Origin: Pseudomonas lijiangensis
GTDB taxonomy: Bacteria > Pseudomonadota > Gammaproteobacteria > Pseudomonadales > Pseudomonadaceae
NCBI RefSeq assembly: GCF_018968705.1
Contig: NZ_CP076668.1
Location: 620,001-684,000, forward strand
Length of the DNA: 64,000 nucleotides
Direction: 5' to 3'
Positions 21,672-32,009 of the stretch are shown here, piece by piece. The translations under genes and the position numbers were made by a program. How positions within the stretch are numbered: position 1 is the stretch's first letter; every line of letters starts with the position of its first letter. The notes beneath the pieces are model-generated. The model had not been told where the DNA came from. It did not search any database and saw only the letters and a program-made list of their open reading frames with translations.

Positions 21672-24600
21672 GTGTCGATTCATATTGCCTTGCACCATGT
21701 CACGCATTACCGCTACGAACGTGCGGTTGAACTGGGTCCTCAGATTGTTCGCCTGCGCCCGGCCGCTCATAGCCGAACCCGCGTGTTGTCGTACTCGCTG
21801 AAAGTCTTGCCTGAAAACCACTTCATCAATTGGCAGCAGGACCCCCAGGGCAATTACCTGGCGCGTCTGGTATTCCCTGATAAAACCAAAGAGCTGCGGG
21901 TCGAGGTCGATCTGGTTGCCGAGATGGCAGTGTTCAACCCCTTCGACTTTTTTCTTGAGCCCTACGCGGAAAACATTCCGTTTTCTTATGCTAGTGAGGA
22001 ACAGCGCGAGCTGGCGCCGTATCTGGAAAAACTGCCGCTCACGCCGCGCTTTGCTGCTTATCTCGAAAGCATCAGCCGTGAGCCGGTGCCCGCCATCGAC
22101 TTTCTGGTGGGGCTCAACCAGCGCCTGAGTCAGGACATCGATTACCTGATTCGCATGGAGCCGGGTGTTCAGACCCCGGAGTTCACCCTGGAGAGCGCTT
22201 CAGGTTCCTGCCGCGACTCCGCCTGGTTGCTGGTGCAATTGCTGCGTCATCTGGGGCTGGCAGCTCGTTTCGTGTCGGGATATCTGATTCAGCTCAAGGC
22301 CGATGTCGAGGCGCTGGACGGCCCGTCCGGCACGGACGTGGATTTCACCGACCTGCACGCCTGGTGCGAGGTTTACCTGCCGGGTGCCGGTTGGGTCGGG
22401 CTGGATGCGACCTCGGGCCTTTTTGCCGGGGAAGGGCATATTCCTCTGGCGTGCAGCCCCGAGCCTTCTTCGGCGGCGCCGATCAGCGGGCTGGTCGAGC
22501 CGTGTGAAACCGATTTCAGCCATGAAATGTCGGTTGAGCGGATCTGGGAAGCGCCTCGCGTCACCAAGCCCTACACCGAAGAGCAATGGCAGGAGATCCA
22601 GGCCCTCGGGCATCAGATCGACGCCGATCTGGCCCGCGATGACGTGCGCCTGACCATGGGCGGCGAACCCACCTTCGTCTCCATCGATGATCGTGATGGC
22701 AGCGAGTGGAACACCGCCGCTCTCGGGCCGAACAAGCGGGCGCTGTCGGCTGAACTGTTTAAGCGGATGCGCGGACATTATTCCCCCAAGGGCATCGTGC
22801 ATTTTGGCCAGGGCAAGTGGTATCCCGGTGAACAACTGCCGCGCTGGTCGCTCAACAGCTTCTGGCGCAAGGACGGCAAGCCGGTCTGGAACAACGATGC
22901 GCTGATTGCCGATGAAACCCTTGACTACGGCGCGAACGGTGAACTGGCCGGGCGCTTCCTGAGCAGCGTGGCCGAGCGGTTGAAACTGCCGACTCGCTTC
23001 GTCTTCCCGGCCTACGAAGACAATCTCTATTACCTCTGGCGCGAAGGCGCGTTGCCTGTGAACGTCACCGCCGAGGATTCCCGGCTGAGCGACGAACTGG
23101 AGCGGGCACGCTTGCGCAAGGTGTTCGAGCAAGGGCTGGATAAGGTGATTGGCCAGGTGCTGCCATTGGCGCGCACCGCTGCGGGTGATCGCTGGCAGAG
23201 CGGGCGCTGGTATCTGCGCGATACCCATTGCCGTCTGGTGCCGGGTGATTCCGCCCTCGGCTATCGCTTGCCTCTGGCTTCGCAGCCGTGGGTCAAGGCG
23301 GCGGAGTATCCGTTCATTCACCCGACCGACCACAACCAGGATTTCCCTGAGCTGCCTGAGCGTGACGAATTACAGTCAGACGCGCCGCTCGATACCGACC
23401 AGCCTCAGCCGGTCATCGACCAGTCCGCCGACTGGCTGACCCGCACCGCCTTGTGCGCAGAAGCGCGTGGCGGGCGTTTGTACCTGTTCATGCCGCCGCT
23501 GCAAAAGCTTGAGGAATACCTTGAGCTGGTGGCGGTGATCGAAGCCACTGCCGAAGAATTGCAGTGCCCGGTGCTGCTGGAAGGCTACGAGCCGCCGAGC
23601 GACCCGCGCCTGAGCAATTTCCGGATTACGCCGGATCCGGGTGTGATCGAGGTCAACGTGCAACCTTCCTCCACCTGGGACCAACTGGTGGAGCGCACCG
23701 AGTTTCTTTACGAGCAGGCCCGCCTGACGCGCCTGACCACTGAAAAATTCATGATCGATGGCCGCCATACCGGTACCGGCGGCGGTAACCACTTCGTGCT
23801 CGGTGGCGCGACGCCAGCTGATTCACCGTTCCTGCGTCGGCCTGACCTGTTGCGCAGCCTGATCAGCTATTGGCACAACCATCCGTCCCTGTCGTATCTG
23901 TTTTCCGGCCTGTTCGTCGGCCCGACGTCTCAGGCGCCGCGGATTGACGAAGCGCGCAACGACTCGCTCTATGAAATGGAAGTCGCCTTTGCGCAAATGC
24001 CCAAGCCGGGCGAGGAAGTTGCGCCCTGGCTGATCGACCGGTTGCTGCGCAATCTGCTGATCGATGTCACCGGCAATACCCATCGCGCCGAGTTCTGTAT
24101 CGACAAGCTGTATTCGCCGGATGGTGCGACGGGGCGTCTGGGTCTGCTAGAGCTGCGCGCCTTTGAAATGCCGCCCCATGCGCGCATGAGCCTTGCCCAG
24201 CAATTGCTGTTGCGGGCGCTGGTCGCCCGTTTCTGGCGCGAGCCTTACGCACCGGCCAAGCTGGCGCGTTGGGGGACGGAGCTGCATGACCGTTTCATGC
24301 TGCCGTATTTCATCGAGCAGGATTTCGCTGACGTGATTGCCGAGCTCAATGACGTCGGTTATCCACTGCGGGCCGAATGGTTCGCCGCGCATCTGGAGTT
24401 CCGTTTCCCGAAAGTGGGCGACTACGCGGTCAACGGCATCGAGCTGGAGCTGCGTCAGGCACTGGAGCCTTGGCATGTACTGGGCGAAGAAGGTTCGGGC
24501 GGCGGCGCGGTGCGTTATGTGGACTCGTCTCTTGAGCGTTTGCAGGTACGGATCAATGGTTTGCCGCCGCAGCGCTACATGTTGACCTGCAACGGCATTG

Positions 24601-24944
24601 CGGTGCCTTTGCAGCCCACCGGTCGAGTGGGCGAGTTTGTTGCGGGTGTGCGCTATCGGGCCTGGCAGCCTGCCAATTGCCTGCAACCGACCATCGGCGT
24701 CCATGCACCGCTGGTCTTCGATCTGCTGGATACCTGGATGCAGCGCTCGCTGGGTGGCTGCGAGTATCATGTCGCCCATCCGGGCGGCCGCAACTATGAA
24801 ACCTTGCCGGTCAACGCCAACGAAGCGGAAAGCCGGCGCCTCTCACGGTTTTTCCGTGTGGGGCATACCGCAGGCAAACTGGAGATTCCGTCGCTCAACA
24901 TTAGCGATGAACTGCCGATGACGCTGGATATGCGCCTGCATTAA
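21672..24944 (+). CDS. Transglutaminase-like protein with C-terminal DUF2126
   Basis: A 1090-residue fusion. Residues about 1-290 hold a bacterial transglutaminase N-terminal domain and a transglutaminase-like core with the catalytic Cys in SGSCRDSAW (about residue 180), His in DLHAWCEVYLPG and Asp in GLDATSG. The remainder is DUF2126, which has repeated carboxylate-rich motifs (MGGEPTFVS, IEVNVQPSSTWD, DGRHTGTGGGNH) suggestive of a glutamine synthetase-like or amidoligase fold. The GTG start follows AGGAGGC at 21659-21665. It begins a three-gene set with the ATP-grasp/alpha-E gene (25045) and a second transglutaminase (27543). In these systems the transglutaminase fold is predicted to act as a peptidase; the substrate is unknown. 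Confidence 0.88.
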   Translation: MSIHIALHHVTHYRYERAVELGPQIVRLRPAAHSRTRVLSYSLKVLPENHFINWQQDPQGNYLARLVFPDKTKELRVEVDLVAEMAVFNPFDFFLEPYAENIPFSYASEEQRELAPYLEKLPLTPRFAAYLESISREPVPAIDFLVGLNQRLSQDIDYLIRMEPGVQTPEFTLESASGSCRDSAWLLVQLLRHLGLAARFVSGYLIQLKADVEALDGPSGTDVDFTDLHAWCEVYLPGAGWVGLDATSGLFAGEGHIPLACSPEPSSAAPISGLVEPCETDFSHEMSVERIWEAPRVTKPYTEEQWQEIQALGHQIDADLARDDVRLTMGGEPTFVSIDDRDGSEWNTAALGPNKRALSAELFKRMRGHYSPKGIVHFGQGKWYPGEQLPRWSLNSFWRKDGKPVWNNDALIADETLDYGANGELAGRFLSSVAERLKLPTRFVFPAYEDNLYYLWREGALPVNVTAEDSRLSDELERARLRKVFEQGLDKVIGQVLPLARTAAGDRWQSGRWYLRDTHCRLVPGDSALGYRLPLASQPWVKAAEYPFIHPTDHNQDFPELPERDELQSDAPLDTDQPQPVIDQSADWLTRTALCAEARGGRLYLFMPPLQKLEEYLELVAVIEATAEELQCPVLLEGYEPPSDPRLSNFRITPDPGVIEVNVQPSSTWDQLVERTEFLYEQARLTRLTTEKFMIDGRHTGTGGGNHFVLGGATPADSPFLRRPDLLRSLISYWHNHPSLSYLFSGLFVGPTSQAPRIDEARNDSLYEMEVAFAQMPKPGEEVAPWLIDRLLRNLLIDVTGNTHRAEFCIDKLYSPDGATGRLGLLELRAFEMPPHARMSLAQQLLLRALVARFWREPYAPAKLARWGTELHDRFMLPYFIEQDFADVIAELNDVGYPLRAEWFAAHLEFRFPKVGDYAVNGIELELRQALEPWHVLGEEGSGGGAVRYVDSSLERLQVRINGLPPQRYMLTCNGIAVPLQPTGRVGEFVAGVRYRAWQPANCLQPTIGVHAPLVFDLLDTWMQRSLGGCEYHVAHPGGRNYETLPVNANEAESRRLSRFFRVGHTAGKLEIPSLNISDELPMTLDMRLH

Positions 24945-25044
24945 TAAAACGGCTCAGTCAGTTGGATGCACACGGACGTGTCCACATCGGTGTGACATCT
25001 GACTGCGCTAACCTGAAGCCCTTATGCTGTTTGCCGAGCCTTCC

Positions 25045-27543
25045 ATGCCTGATCTGCTTGACCGTTACCCGCTTTCCGAGGGGACCTATCACGAGATGCT
25101 CGATGCCAGCGGCGCTGTACGGCCGCATTGGCAGCGCCTGTACGAGCATATGCAGCGCAGTACTTCCATCCAGTTGACCCAGCGCCAGGCGCTGTTGACC
25201 CGCCAGATCCAGGAAAACGGCGTGACCTACAACGTCTACGCCGACCCCAAGGGCGCCGATCGCCCGTGGGAGCTGGATCTGCTGCCGCATGTCATCCCGG
25301 CAGAGGAGTGGCAGCATCTTGCGGCAGGCATCGCCCAGCGCGCCCGCCTGCTCAATGCCGTGCTGGCCGATCTGTATGGTCCGCAAGACCTCATCGCCAA
25401 TGGCTTGCTGCCTGCCGAGCTGGTGTTCGGGCATAACAATTTTCTGTGGCCTTGCCAGGGCGTCAAACCGCCTGAAGGGACGTTCCTGCACATGTACGCC
25501 GTTGATCTGGCGCGTACGCCGGACGGGCGCTGGTGGGTCACTGCCGACCGCACACAGGCGCCTTCGGGTGCCGGTTATGCACTGGAGAACCGGCAGATCG
25601 TCGCGCGTGCGCTGCCGGAAGCCTACCGTGATCTGCAGGTCAGGCACTTGTCGGGTTTCTTTGGTGCCCTGCAACAGACTCTGGCCCGTCAGGCACCCAC
25701 CAGCAGCGAAGCGCCGCTGGTGGTGCTGCTGACGCCAGGCCGTTTCAATGAAAGCTACTTCGAGCATTTGTACCTGGCTCGCCAGTTGGGCTATCCGCTG
25801 GTGGAAGGCGGCGACCTGACCGTACGTGATGCCACGGTCTACCTGAAGACCCTCAGCGGTCTGCGCCGGGTTCACGCGATCATGCGGCGTCTGGACGATG
25901 ACTTCTGCGATCCGCTGGAGCTGCGCACCGACTCTGCGCTGGGCGTGCCCGGTCTGCTGGAGGCTGTGCGTCAGGGTAATGTTCTGGTGGCCAACGCCCT
26001 GGGCAGTGGGGTTCTGGAGTCGCCGGGGTTGCTGGGTTTCCTGCCGAAAATCAGCCAGTACCTGTTTGGCGAAGACCTGATCCTGCCCTCGGTTGCGACC
26101 TGGTGGTGCGGTGAGCCTCCCGTTCTGGCCCAGGCGCTGGAAAAGCTTCCCGAATTGCTGATCAAACCTGCGTTTCCGTCCCAGCGATTCGCACCGGTCT
26201 TCGGTCGCGACTTGAACGAAGAGCAACGCAAGGCACTGGCGGCTCGTATGCAGGCCCGGCCTTATGCTTATGTCGCGCAAGAACTGGCGCAACTGTCTCA
26301 TGCGCCTGTCCTGCAGCCTGACTGCAAGGGGCTGCAACCTCGCGCGATTGGCATGCGGGTGTATGCGGTGGCGGGCATGGAGGGTTATCGCGTGCTGCCG
26401 GGTGGTCTGACCCGTGTGGCTGCCGAAGCCGATGCGGATGTGATTTCCATGCAGCGTGGCGGTGCCAGCAAGGACACCTGGGTGCTGGGCGAGCACTACT
26501 CGCATCTGGGCGAACCGTGGAAAGGGCAGCGCCCGCTGGGTGTCTACGACCTGATTCGTCGCGACCCGTACCTGCCGTCGCGGGTGGTGGAAAACCTGTA
26601 CTGGTTCGGACGTTATTGCGAGCGCTGCGATGACAGCGCACGTTTATTGCGGATCATGCTGGCGCGCTATATCGATGGCGATGATCCTCTGGCCTTGCAG
26701 GCTTCCGTGGAACTGGCCGAAAGCCTGAACCTGTTGCCCGAGGCCGAGGAGGGCGAAGAGCTGCCCGATCGTCTGCTCACGGCGTTGCTGGGGGATGAGT
26801 GGGTGTTCAGTCTGCGCTCCAATCTGCAGCGCATGCAGTGGGCCGCGTCCCAGGTGCGGGGCAAGCTTTCCCGGGAGAACTGGCAGGCGCTGGTGGAGTT
26901 GCAGCGCGAAGCCGCAAGCCTGGAAACCAAGGAACCGGATTTCGGCGAGTTGCTGGACTTCCTCAACCGTCTGGTGATGTCTCTGGCCGCGTTGTCCGGG
27001 TTTGCACTGGACGACATGACCCGTGATGAAGGCTGGAGCTTCCTGATGATCGGGCGGCGTATCGAGCGCCTGCGGTTTCTCAGCACCAGTCTGGCCGCTT
27101 TTCTGCGGGCTGCGTCGGTGTCCGATCACTCGGGGCTGGACTGGTTGCTGGAGCTGGGCAACAGCAGCATTACCTACCGTTCGCGTTACATGGCCGTGCC
27201 GCATCTGATTCCGGTGCTGGACCTGTTGCTGCTCGATGAGCAGAACCCCCATGCCGTGTTGTTCCAGCTCAAGCAGGTGGAGCGTTCGCTGCGACGTTTG
27301 AACGACAGCTTCGGTGCGCCGCGGGACAGAAGCCTCGCGGTGTTGATCCAGCGTCTGTCCAGTTTCGACCTGGGCAGCCTGGAGAATCCATTGTTCGGTG
27401 ACAGCAGCCTCAAGGCTGTGCTGGAAGGGCTGGCGGATCTGCTGCAAACCATCGGCGATGCCAGCGGACAGGTTTCCGACCGTCTGGCCCTGCGCCACTT
27501 CGCCCATGTCGATGATGTCAGCCAACGTACGGTATCCGTTTGA
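25045..27543 (+). CDS. Circularly permuted type 2 ATP-grasp / alpha-E protein
   Basis: An 832-residue protein. The first roughly 480 residues form a circularly permuted ATP-grasp domain (former DUF404/DUF407; GHNNFLWPCQG, LTPGRFNESYFEHLYLARQ, KPAFPSQRFAPVFG); the rest is the helical alpha-E domain (former DUF403; SRVVENLYWFGRYCERCDD, IGRRIERLRFLS). ATP-grasp enzymes ligate a carboxylate to an amine or thiol, so peptide-bond or amide formation is the likely chemistry. An in-frame ATG at 25024 would add seven residues; 25045 gives the commoner start MPDLLDRYPL. The stop overlaps the next gene by one base. Confidence 0.85.
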   Translation: MPDLLDRYPLSEGTYHEMLDASGAVRPHWQRLYEHMQRSTSIQLTQRQALLTRQIQENGVTYNVYADPKGADRPWELDLLPHVIPAEEWQHLAAGIAQRARLLNAVLADLYGPQDLIANGLLPAELVFGHNNFLWPCQGVKPPEGTFLHMYAVDLARTPDGRWWVTADRTQAPSGAGYALENRQIVARALPEAYRDLQVRHLSGFFGALQQTLARQAPTSSEAPLVVLLTPGRFNESYFEHLYLARQLGYPLVEGGDLTVRDATVYLKTLSGLRRVHAIMRRLDDDFCDPLELRTDSALGVPGLLEAVRQGNVLVANALGSGVLESPGLLGFLPKISQYLFGEDLILPSVATWWCGEPPVLAQALEKLPELLIKPAFPSQRFAPVFGRDLNEEQRKALAARMQARPYAYVAQELAQLSHAPVLQPDCKGLQPRAIGMRVYAVAGMEGYRVLPGGLTRVAAEADADVISMQRGGASKDTWVLGEHYSHLGEPWKGQRPLGVYDLIRRDPYLPSRVVENLYWFGRYCERCDDSARLLRIMLARYIDGDDPLALQASVELAESLNLLPEAEEGEELPDRLLTALLGDEWVFSLRSNLQRMQWAASQVRGKLSRENWQALVELQREAASLETKEPDFGELLDFLNRLVMSLAALSGFALDDMTRDEGWSFLMIGRRIERLRFLSTSLAAFLRAASVSDHSGLDWLLELGNSSITYRSRYMAVPHLIPVLDLLLLDEQNPHAVLFQLKQVERSLRRLNDSFGAPRDRSLAVLIQRLSSFDLGSLENPLFGDSSLKAVLEGLADLLQTIGDASGQVSDRLALRHFAHVDDVSQRTVSV

Positions 27544-28463
27544 TGAGTGCCCATTACCAGATTCTTCACGACACCCATTACAAGTACGACAGCCCGGTTT
27601 CCCTGGCGCAGCAACTGGCGCACCTGTGGCCGCGCAGCAGTCCGTGGCAACGTTGCAGCGAGCAGCATCTGGAAATCCTGCCGACGCCCACCACGCGCCG
27701 GGACGAGCTGGATGTGTTCGGCAATCCGCTGACTCGCCTGGCCTTCGAGCGTCCCCATGACGAGTTGCAGGTCAATGCCCGTTTGCGGGTGGAAGTGCTG
27801 AAGCGCCCTGAACTGGACTTCAACCTGTCGCCTGACTGGGAAGTGACACGCAGCGCCCTGACCTACAGCGCACAACGAATGAGCGCCGATCTTCTGGAAG
27901 CGTGCCGGTATCGCTTCGAGTCGCCCTACGTGCATCTCAAGCGCTCGTTCGCCGAGTTCTCGCAGGATTGCTTCCCGCCGGGGCGGCCTTTGCTACTGTG
28001 CGTGCAGGCCTTGATGGAAAAGATCTTCGAGGAATTCACCTTCGACGGCGAAGCCACCCAGGTGGCGACACCGCTGGTGGAAGTGCTGGAGCGGCGTCGC
28101 GGTGTCTGTCAGGACTTTGCCCATCTGATGCTGGCGTGCCTGCGCTCACGTGGGCTGGCAGCGCGTTATGTCAGCGGTTACCTGCTGACGCAGCCACCAC
28201 CCGGCCAGCCACGGCTGATCGGGGCTGACGCTTCCCATGCCTGGGTTTCAGTGTTTTGCCCGGCGTCGGGCTGGGTCGACTTCGATCCGACCAACAACAT
28301 TCAACCGGCACTGGAGCACATCAGCCTGGCCTGGGGACGGGACTTTTCCGATGTCTCGCCCTTGCGCGGCGTGATCCTGGGCGGCGGTAATCATGATCCC
28401 GAAGTCCGGGTGACGGTGATGCCCATCGGCGAGATGTATTCAGGCGTCGCCATTAATTCCTGA
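27543..28463 (+). CDS. Transglutaminase family protein (stand-alone)
   Basis: A 306-residue protein with a bacterial transglutaminase N-terminal domain and a core with the catalytic triad visible as Cys in [12 protein letters not shown], His in [10 protein letters not shown] and Asp in WVDFDPTNN. There is no signal peptide or membrane helix, so it should be cytoplasmic. The ATG overlaps the stop of the ATP-grasp gene (TGATG), indicating coupled translation and a joint role. With the 1090-residue protein it gives the operon two transglutaminase-fold enzymes flanking one ligase. Confidence 0.9.
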   Translation: MSAHYQILHDTHYKYDSPVSLAQQLAHLWPRSSPWQRCSEQHLEILPTPTTRRDELDVFGNPLTRLAFERPHDELQVNARLRVEVLKRPELDFNLSPDWEVTRSALTYSAQRMSADLLEACRYRFESPYVHLKRSFAEFSQDCFPPGRPLLLCVQALMEKIFEEFTFDGEATQVATPLVEVLERRRGVCQDFAHLMLACLRSRGLAARYVSGYLLTQPPPGQPRLIGADASHAWVSVFCPASGWVDFDPTNNIQPALEHISLAWGRDFSDVSPLRGVILGGGNHDPEVRVTVMPIGEMYSGVAINS

Positions 28464-28824
28464 GGCCAGTGAATCGTTCATTAAGCGGCGCACTCGATTA
28501 TCCGGCAGCGCGCCGCGCCTGATCGCAGGCATCGTGTGGACAACTGGCGCTGGCGCCACAGGCGTAAGCGGCAAGCAAACTGCGAAACAGGCTATTGAGC
28601 TGCATGACAGGCATTCCATGGGTGGCAATGCGCCGATGGTAGAGCCGCCTGCGCTGGCTGGCTGGCTGTTTGATTGTTTCGATGACGGCGATAGCCGGTA
28701 TCATTCCGCGCCGCTGATCGATAAGCCTTCCTTGAGAGTCACGTTGACGCAGGTCATTGGAACCTGGCCCCGGATGGGGCAGTCTCTCATCACACTAATG
28801 AAGCACCCTGCCTTGGAGATTCAT
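28464..28824. other. Intergenic region upstream of azurin
   Basis: In 361 bases no credible gene is seen. A TTGAC-gcag-GTCAT near-palindrome at 28744-28757 loosely resembles an ANR/FNR box (consensus TTGAT-N4-ATCAA) about 70 bases before the azurin start, a plausible but weak match given that azurin is ANR-controlled in P. aeruginosa. Confidence 0.35.
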
Positions 28825-29271
28825 ATGATTCGCAAGCTTGTAGCTATCTCTCTGTTGACGTTGGCCAGTGGTCAGTTGTTGGCTGCCGAATGCTCTACCA
28901 CCGTCGATTCGACCGATCAGATGATGTTCAACACCAAAGCCATCGAGATCGACAAGAGCTGCAAGACGTTCACCGTCAACCTGACCCACTCCGGCAGTCT
29001 GCCGAAGAACGTGATGGGTCATAACTGGGTGTTGAGCAAAACGGCTGACTCGCAGGCGATCGCCACTGATGGCCTGAGCGTCGGTATCGACAAGGGATAT
29101 CTGAAGGAAGGCGACACTCGCATTATCGCTCACACCAAGTTGATCGGTGCCGGTGAGACTGACTCCGTGACCTTCGATGTGTCGAAGCTCGACCCGGCCG
29201 AGAAATACCAGTTCTTCTGCTCGTTCCCGGGCCACATCAGCATGATGAAAGGCACCGTTACGCTGAAGTAG
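28825..29271 (+). CDS. azu: Azurin (blue copper protein)
   Basis: A 148-residue precursor with a 20-residue signal peptide ([20 protein letters not shown], cleaved before AECS). The mature cupredoxin is a periplasmic one-electron carrier linked to denitrification and oxidative stress. All type 1 copper ligands are visible: His in MGHNW, then Cys, His and Met in [10 protein letters not shown]; the disulphide cysteines (mature Cys3 and Cys26) are present. The start at 28825 follows a GGAG ribosome binding site; the longer open frame upstream has no signal sequence. Confidence 0.97.
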   Translation: MIRKLVAISLLTLASGQLLAAECSTTVDSTDQMMFNTKAIEIDKSCKTFTVNLTHSGSLPKNVMGHNWVLSKTADSQAIATDGLSVGIDKGYLKEGDTRIIAHTKLIGAGETDSVTFDVSKLDPAEKYQFFCSFPGHISMMKGTVTLK

Positions 29272-29318
29272 TGGGAATCACCCGCCGCCTTGGCGTCGCG
29301 CTGTCGCGCAGTAACCTG

Positions 29319-29405
29319 TAGGAGCGAATTTATTCGCGAGAGGCCCGTACATCCGAAGAAAATGTATAGCCCTCAATGATGTCTTCGCGAATGAATTCGC
29401 TCCCA
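29319..29405. repeat. REPIN-like element, GCGAATGAATTCGCTCC family
   Basis: GTAGGAGCGAATTTATTCGCGA and TCGCGAATGAATTCGCTCC face each other across about 45 bases between azurin and the convergent nadE. The left arm has T for G at the centre (AATTTATTC), a variant also seen at 40024-40046. Confidence 0.75.
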
Positions 29406-29423
29406 CGGGGTTGTGCTTGTTAC

Positions 29424-30251
29424 TTACGGGGCATAAGGCAGTTCACGCTTGTGCTGGGTCTTGGAGTAGGTGTCGCAAATGATCCTGAACGCCTCTTCAC
29501 GCACAGGTTCGCCGTGCAGGAAGGCATCGATCTCGGCGTAAGTCACGCCATGAGAGGCCTCGTCCGGTTTACCTGGCACCAGGTCTTCCAGATCCGCCGT
29601 AGGTACTTTTTCCACCAGTGATTCCGGTGCGCCGAAGTGGCGGGCGATGGCGCGTACCTGGTTTTTTACCAGGCCGCTCAGGGGGGCCAGGTCGCAGGCG
29701 CCGTCACCGAACTTGGTAAAGAAGCCCATGACCGCTTCGGCCGCATGATCGGTCCCCACCACCAGACCCTGATAAGCCCCGGCGATGGTGTACTGCGCCA
29801 CCATGCGGATGCGCGCCTTGGTGTTGCCGAGCACGAAGTCCACAGTGCCAGCCGGTTTACCATCGAAGGCCCGGACTTCGGCGGCCAGTGCCTTGACGCT
29901 CTCGCCGATATTGACGGTATGACGCTCGTCCGGGTCGATGAAATCCACAGAAGCCTGGGCCTCGTGTTCGTCATGCTGCACCACATACGGCAGGCGTACG
30001 GCAACGAAGCGGTAGCTGTCGTCGCCTGTGCTGCTGCGCAGTTCCTTGACGGCGCGCTGGCACAGCAGGCCGGCGGTCAGTGAGTCGACGCCGCCGCTGA
30101 TCCCCAGTACCAGCGTCTTGAGCCGTGCATTGAGCAGGCACTCCTTGATGAAGTCCACGCGGCGCGCCACTTCGGTCTGCAAAGCGTTGTGGTCGGCGAA
30201 AGGCGGCTGGACATTGAGCTGTTCTGCGATCTGCTGTTGTACGGCGTGCAT
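29424..30251 (-). CDS. nadE: NH3-dependent NAD+ synthetase
   Basis: A 275-residue ammonia-dependent enzyme, without the glutaminase domain, that amidates nicotinate adenine dinucleotide to NAD+. The ATP pyrophosphatase P-loop [13 protein letters not shown] is at about residues 48-60. The start follows a GAGGAG ribosome binding site. It lies 27 bases downstream of pncB on the same strand, so the pair provides the nicotinate salvage route. Confidence 0.97.
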   Translation of the reverse strand: MHAVQQQIAEQLNVQPPFADHNALQTEVARRVDFIKECLLNARLKTLVLGISGGVDSLTAGLLCQRAVKELRSSTGDDSYRFVAVRLPYVVQHDEHEAQASVDFIDPDERHTVNIGESVKALAAEVRAFDGKPAGTVDFVLGNTKARIRMVAQYTIAGAYQGLVVGTDHAAEAVMGFFTKFGDGACDLAPLSGLVKNQVRAIARHFGAPESLVEKVPTADLEDLVPGKPDEASHGVTYAEIDAFLHGEPVREEAFRIICDTYSKTQHKRELPYAP

Positions 30252-30278
30252 GAGTCACTCCTCGTAAGTAGGGACAAT

Positions 30279-31502
30279 TCAAACGGGTTTTTCAGGGGCA
30301 GTCAAAGCGGGCACCTTGAACACGTGTCGCAGGTACGAGACGAAGTTCGGGTCCTTGCATTGCGCCTTGCCTGGCTCATCGGAAATCTTTGCCACGGGTT
30401 GCCCGGCGCATGCGGTCATTTTCAGCACCATGTTCATCGGTGCAATACCCGGAATGTCGGCGGTGAGGTTGGTGCCGATCCCGAAACTGACATTGATGCG
30501 GCCGCGCAAGGCCCGGAAGATCTCCAGCGCCTTGGGCAGGCTCAGGCCGTCGGAGAACACCAGGGTCTTGCTCGTCGGGTCGATGCCCAGCCTCTGATAA
30601 TGGCTGATGCATTTTTCAGCCCACTTCACCGGATCGCCCGAGTCATGGCGCAGACCGTCGAACAGCTTGGCGAAATACAGATCGAAGTCGCTCAGGAAGG
30701 CATCGGTGGTGATGCAGTCGGTCAGGGCGATACCCAGCAGCCCGCGGTATTCGCGAACCCAGCAGTCCAGCGCGGCGATCTGGCTGTCGATCAGGCGCGG
30801 GCCGAGTTGCTGGTGCGCCATGATCCATTCATGGGCCATGGTGCCCAGCGGCTTGAGATCAAGCTCGCGGGCCAGATGCACATTACTGGTGCCGACGAAC
30901 TGGCCGGGGAAGTCACGTTTGAGCACTTGCACGATTGCTTCCTGCACGCCGTAGGAGAAGCGACGGCGGGTGCCGAAGTCAGCGACTTTCAGTTCGGCCA
31001 GCTCGTCCGGGCTGGCGTTGCTGGTCAGCCACTCGAACTTGTCGTAGAGACGTTCCCGCGCCTGACTGAGCATGATGTCCGGGTAACGATGACGATTGCG
31101 GACTTCGCTGACGATGGCCAGCAACGGCACTTCGAACAGAATCACATGCAGCCACGGACCGTGCAGGCGAATGCACAGCTCATCGTTTTCGATGCTGGTC
31201 TTCACATAGCGGGTATTGAAGCGGAACAGCCCCAGGAACCTGAGGAAGTCCGGTTTCAGAAAGGTGATGCGCTCCAGGAATGCCAGGTGTTCGTTGCTCA
31301 GCGACAGCTCGCACAGCAATTCGATCTGATGCCTGATTTCGCTCAGGTAGGGCCGCAGGTCTTCGCCGTTTCGGCAGCGAAACTCCCACTCCACATCGGT
31401 ATTGGGATAGTTATGCAGTACCGCCTGCATCATGGTGAGCTTGTAGAAGTCGGTATCGAGCAGATTTTGCACGATGCGATTCGAGAAGGCGCTCCCGCTC
31501 AT
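30279..31502 (-). CDS. pncB: Nicotinate phosphoribosyltransferase
   Basis: A 407-residue enzyme converting nicotinate and PRPP to nicotinate mononucleotide at the cost of ATP. It begins [20 protein letters not shown] and includes the [21 protein letters not shown] and SFGIGTNLT signatures. It is the first gene of a two-gene operon with nadE. Confidence 0.97.
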   Translation of the reverse strand: MSGSAFSNRIVQNLLDTDFYKLTMMQAVLHNYPNTDVEWEFRCRNGEDLRPYLSEIRHQIELLCELSLSNEHLAFLERITFLKPDFLRFLGLFRFNTRYVKTSIENDELCIRLHGPWLHVILFEVPLLAIVSEVRNRHRYPDIMLSQARERLYDKFEWLTSNASPDELAELKVADFGTRRRFSYGVQEAIVQVLKRDFPGQFVGTSNVHLARELDLKPLGTMAHEWIMAHQQLGPRLIDSQIAALDCWVREYRGLLGIALTDCITTDAFLSDFDLYFAKLFDGLRHDSGDPVKWAEKCISHYQRLGIDPTSKTLVFSDGLSLPKALEIFRALRGRINVSFGIGTNLTADIPGIAPMNMVLKMTACAGQPVAKISDEPGKAQCKDPNFVSYLRHVFKVPALTAPEKPV

Positions 31503-31824
31503 TGATTTGGATCTCCAGAGCAGCCGATAACGTTGGGCTCGCGAATGTCGTGTTCAGAGTGCTCGCGGCCTGCTGGGTTCCTATTGTCACCCTTAACTTG
31601 CCGGATGATCCAACTGTTCCCGCATTGCGTGCAGAAAAACCGGGACAGTGATGGGCGCGGAGAACTGTGGGTAACAGGTCGGCATGCCTCATGGCGGGGC
31701 TCGCAGTCCGGGTTTGTGCATCATCGCCAGCGTTTTCCTGTGCTTCCACTAACCTCAAATGGTGCGTCTCGTAGCGTATTCGCACTGGGGGTGTGCACTT
31801 CGGTGACGTGACCGGTTACAGCCG

Positions 31825-31922
31825 GGTTGCACGTCAGGTGGTGTGCGGTTTGCCGTTTATTCGCGCGACGGTTGCGCCATTTTTAAAGGTGGTTGCACCC
31901 TGTGCATTCCAGACGGTTGCAC
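31825..31922 (+). promoter_or_regulatory. Repeated GGTTGCAC motifs, candidate enhancer sites
   Basis: GGTTGCAC occurs at 31825-31832, 31891-31898 and 31915-31922, with GGTTGCGC at 31870-31877. Start-to-start spacings are 45, 21 and 24 bases, near multiples of two helical turns. The copy at 31891 is part of an inverted repeat, TTGCAC-cct-GTGCAT. They lie 72-169 bases upstream of the -24 element, the usual range for activators of sigma-54 polymerase. Confidence 0.5.
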
Positions 31923-31993
31923 GGCCCTTTTTCAAGGGCTGATCACTGTCGGGGCGGCTGCGCGAACATTCCCGCCCGCCGAATGAAAAGTGA

Positions 31994-32009
31994 TGGCACG
32001 CCCCTTGCT
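31994..32009 (+). promoter_or_regulatory. Sigma-54 (-24/-12) promoter of the branched-chain transporter operon
   Basis: TGGCACG-cccc-TTGCT matches the sigma-54 consensus exactly at the GG and GC dinucleotides and their spacing. Transcription would start near 32020, about 45 bases before the substrate-binding protein gene. This implies nitrogen-responsive control by an enhancer-binding protein. Confidence 0.85.

Noticed and set aside
30189..31505. 438-codon plus-strand frame opposite pncB and nadE
   Set aside because: Covers two clear NAD salvage genes in antisense and lacks motifs or a ribosome binding site.
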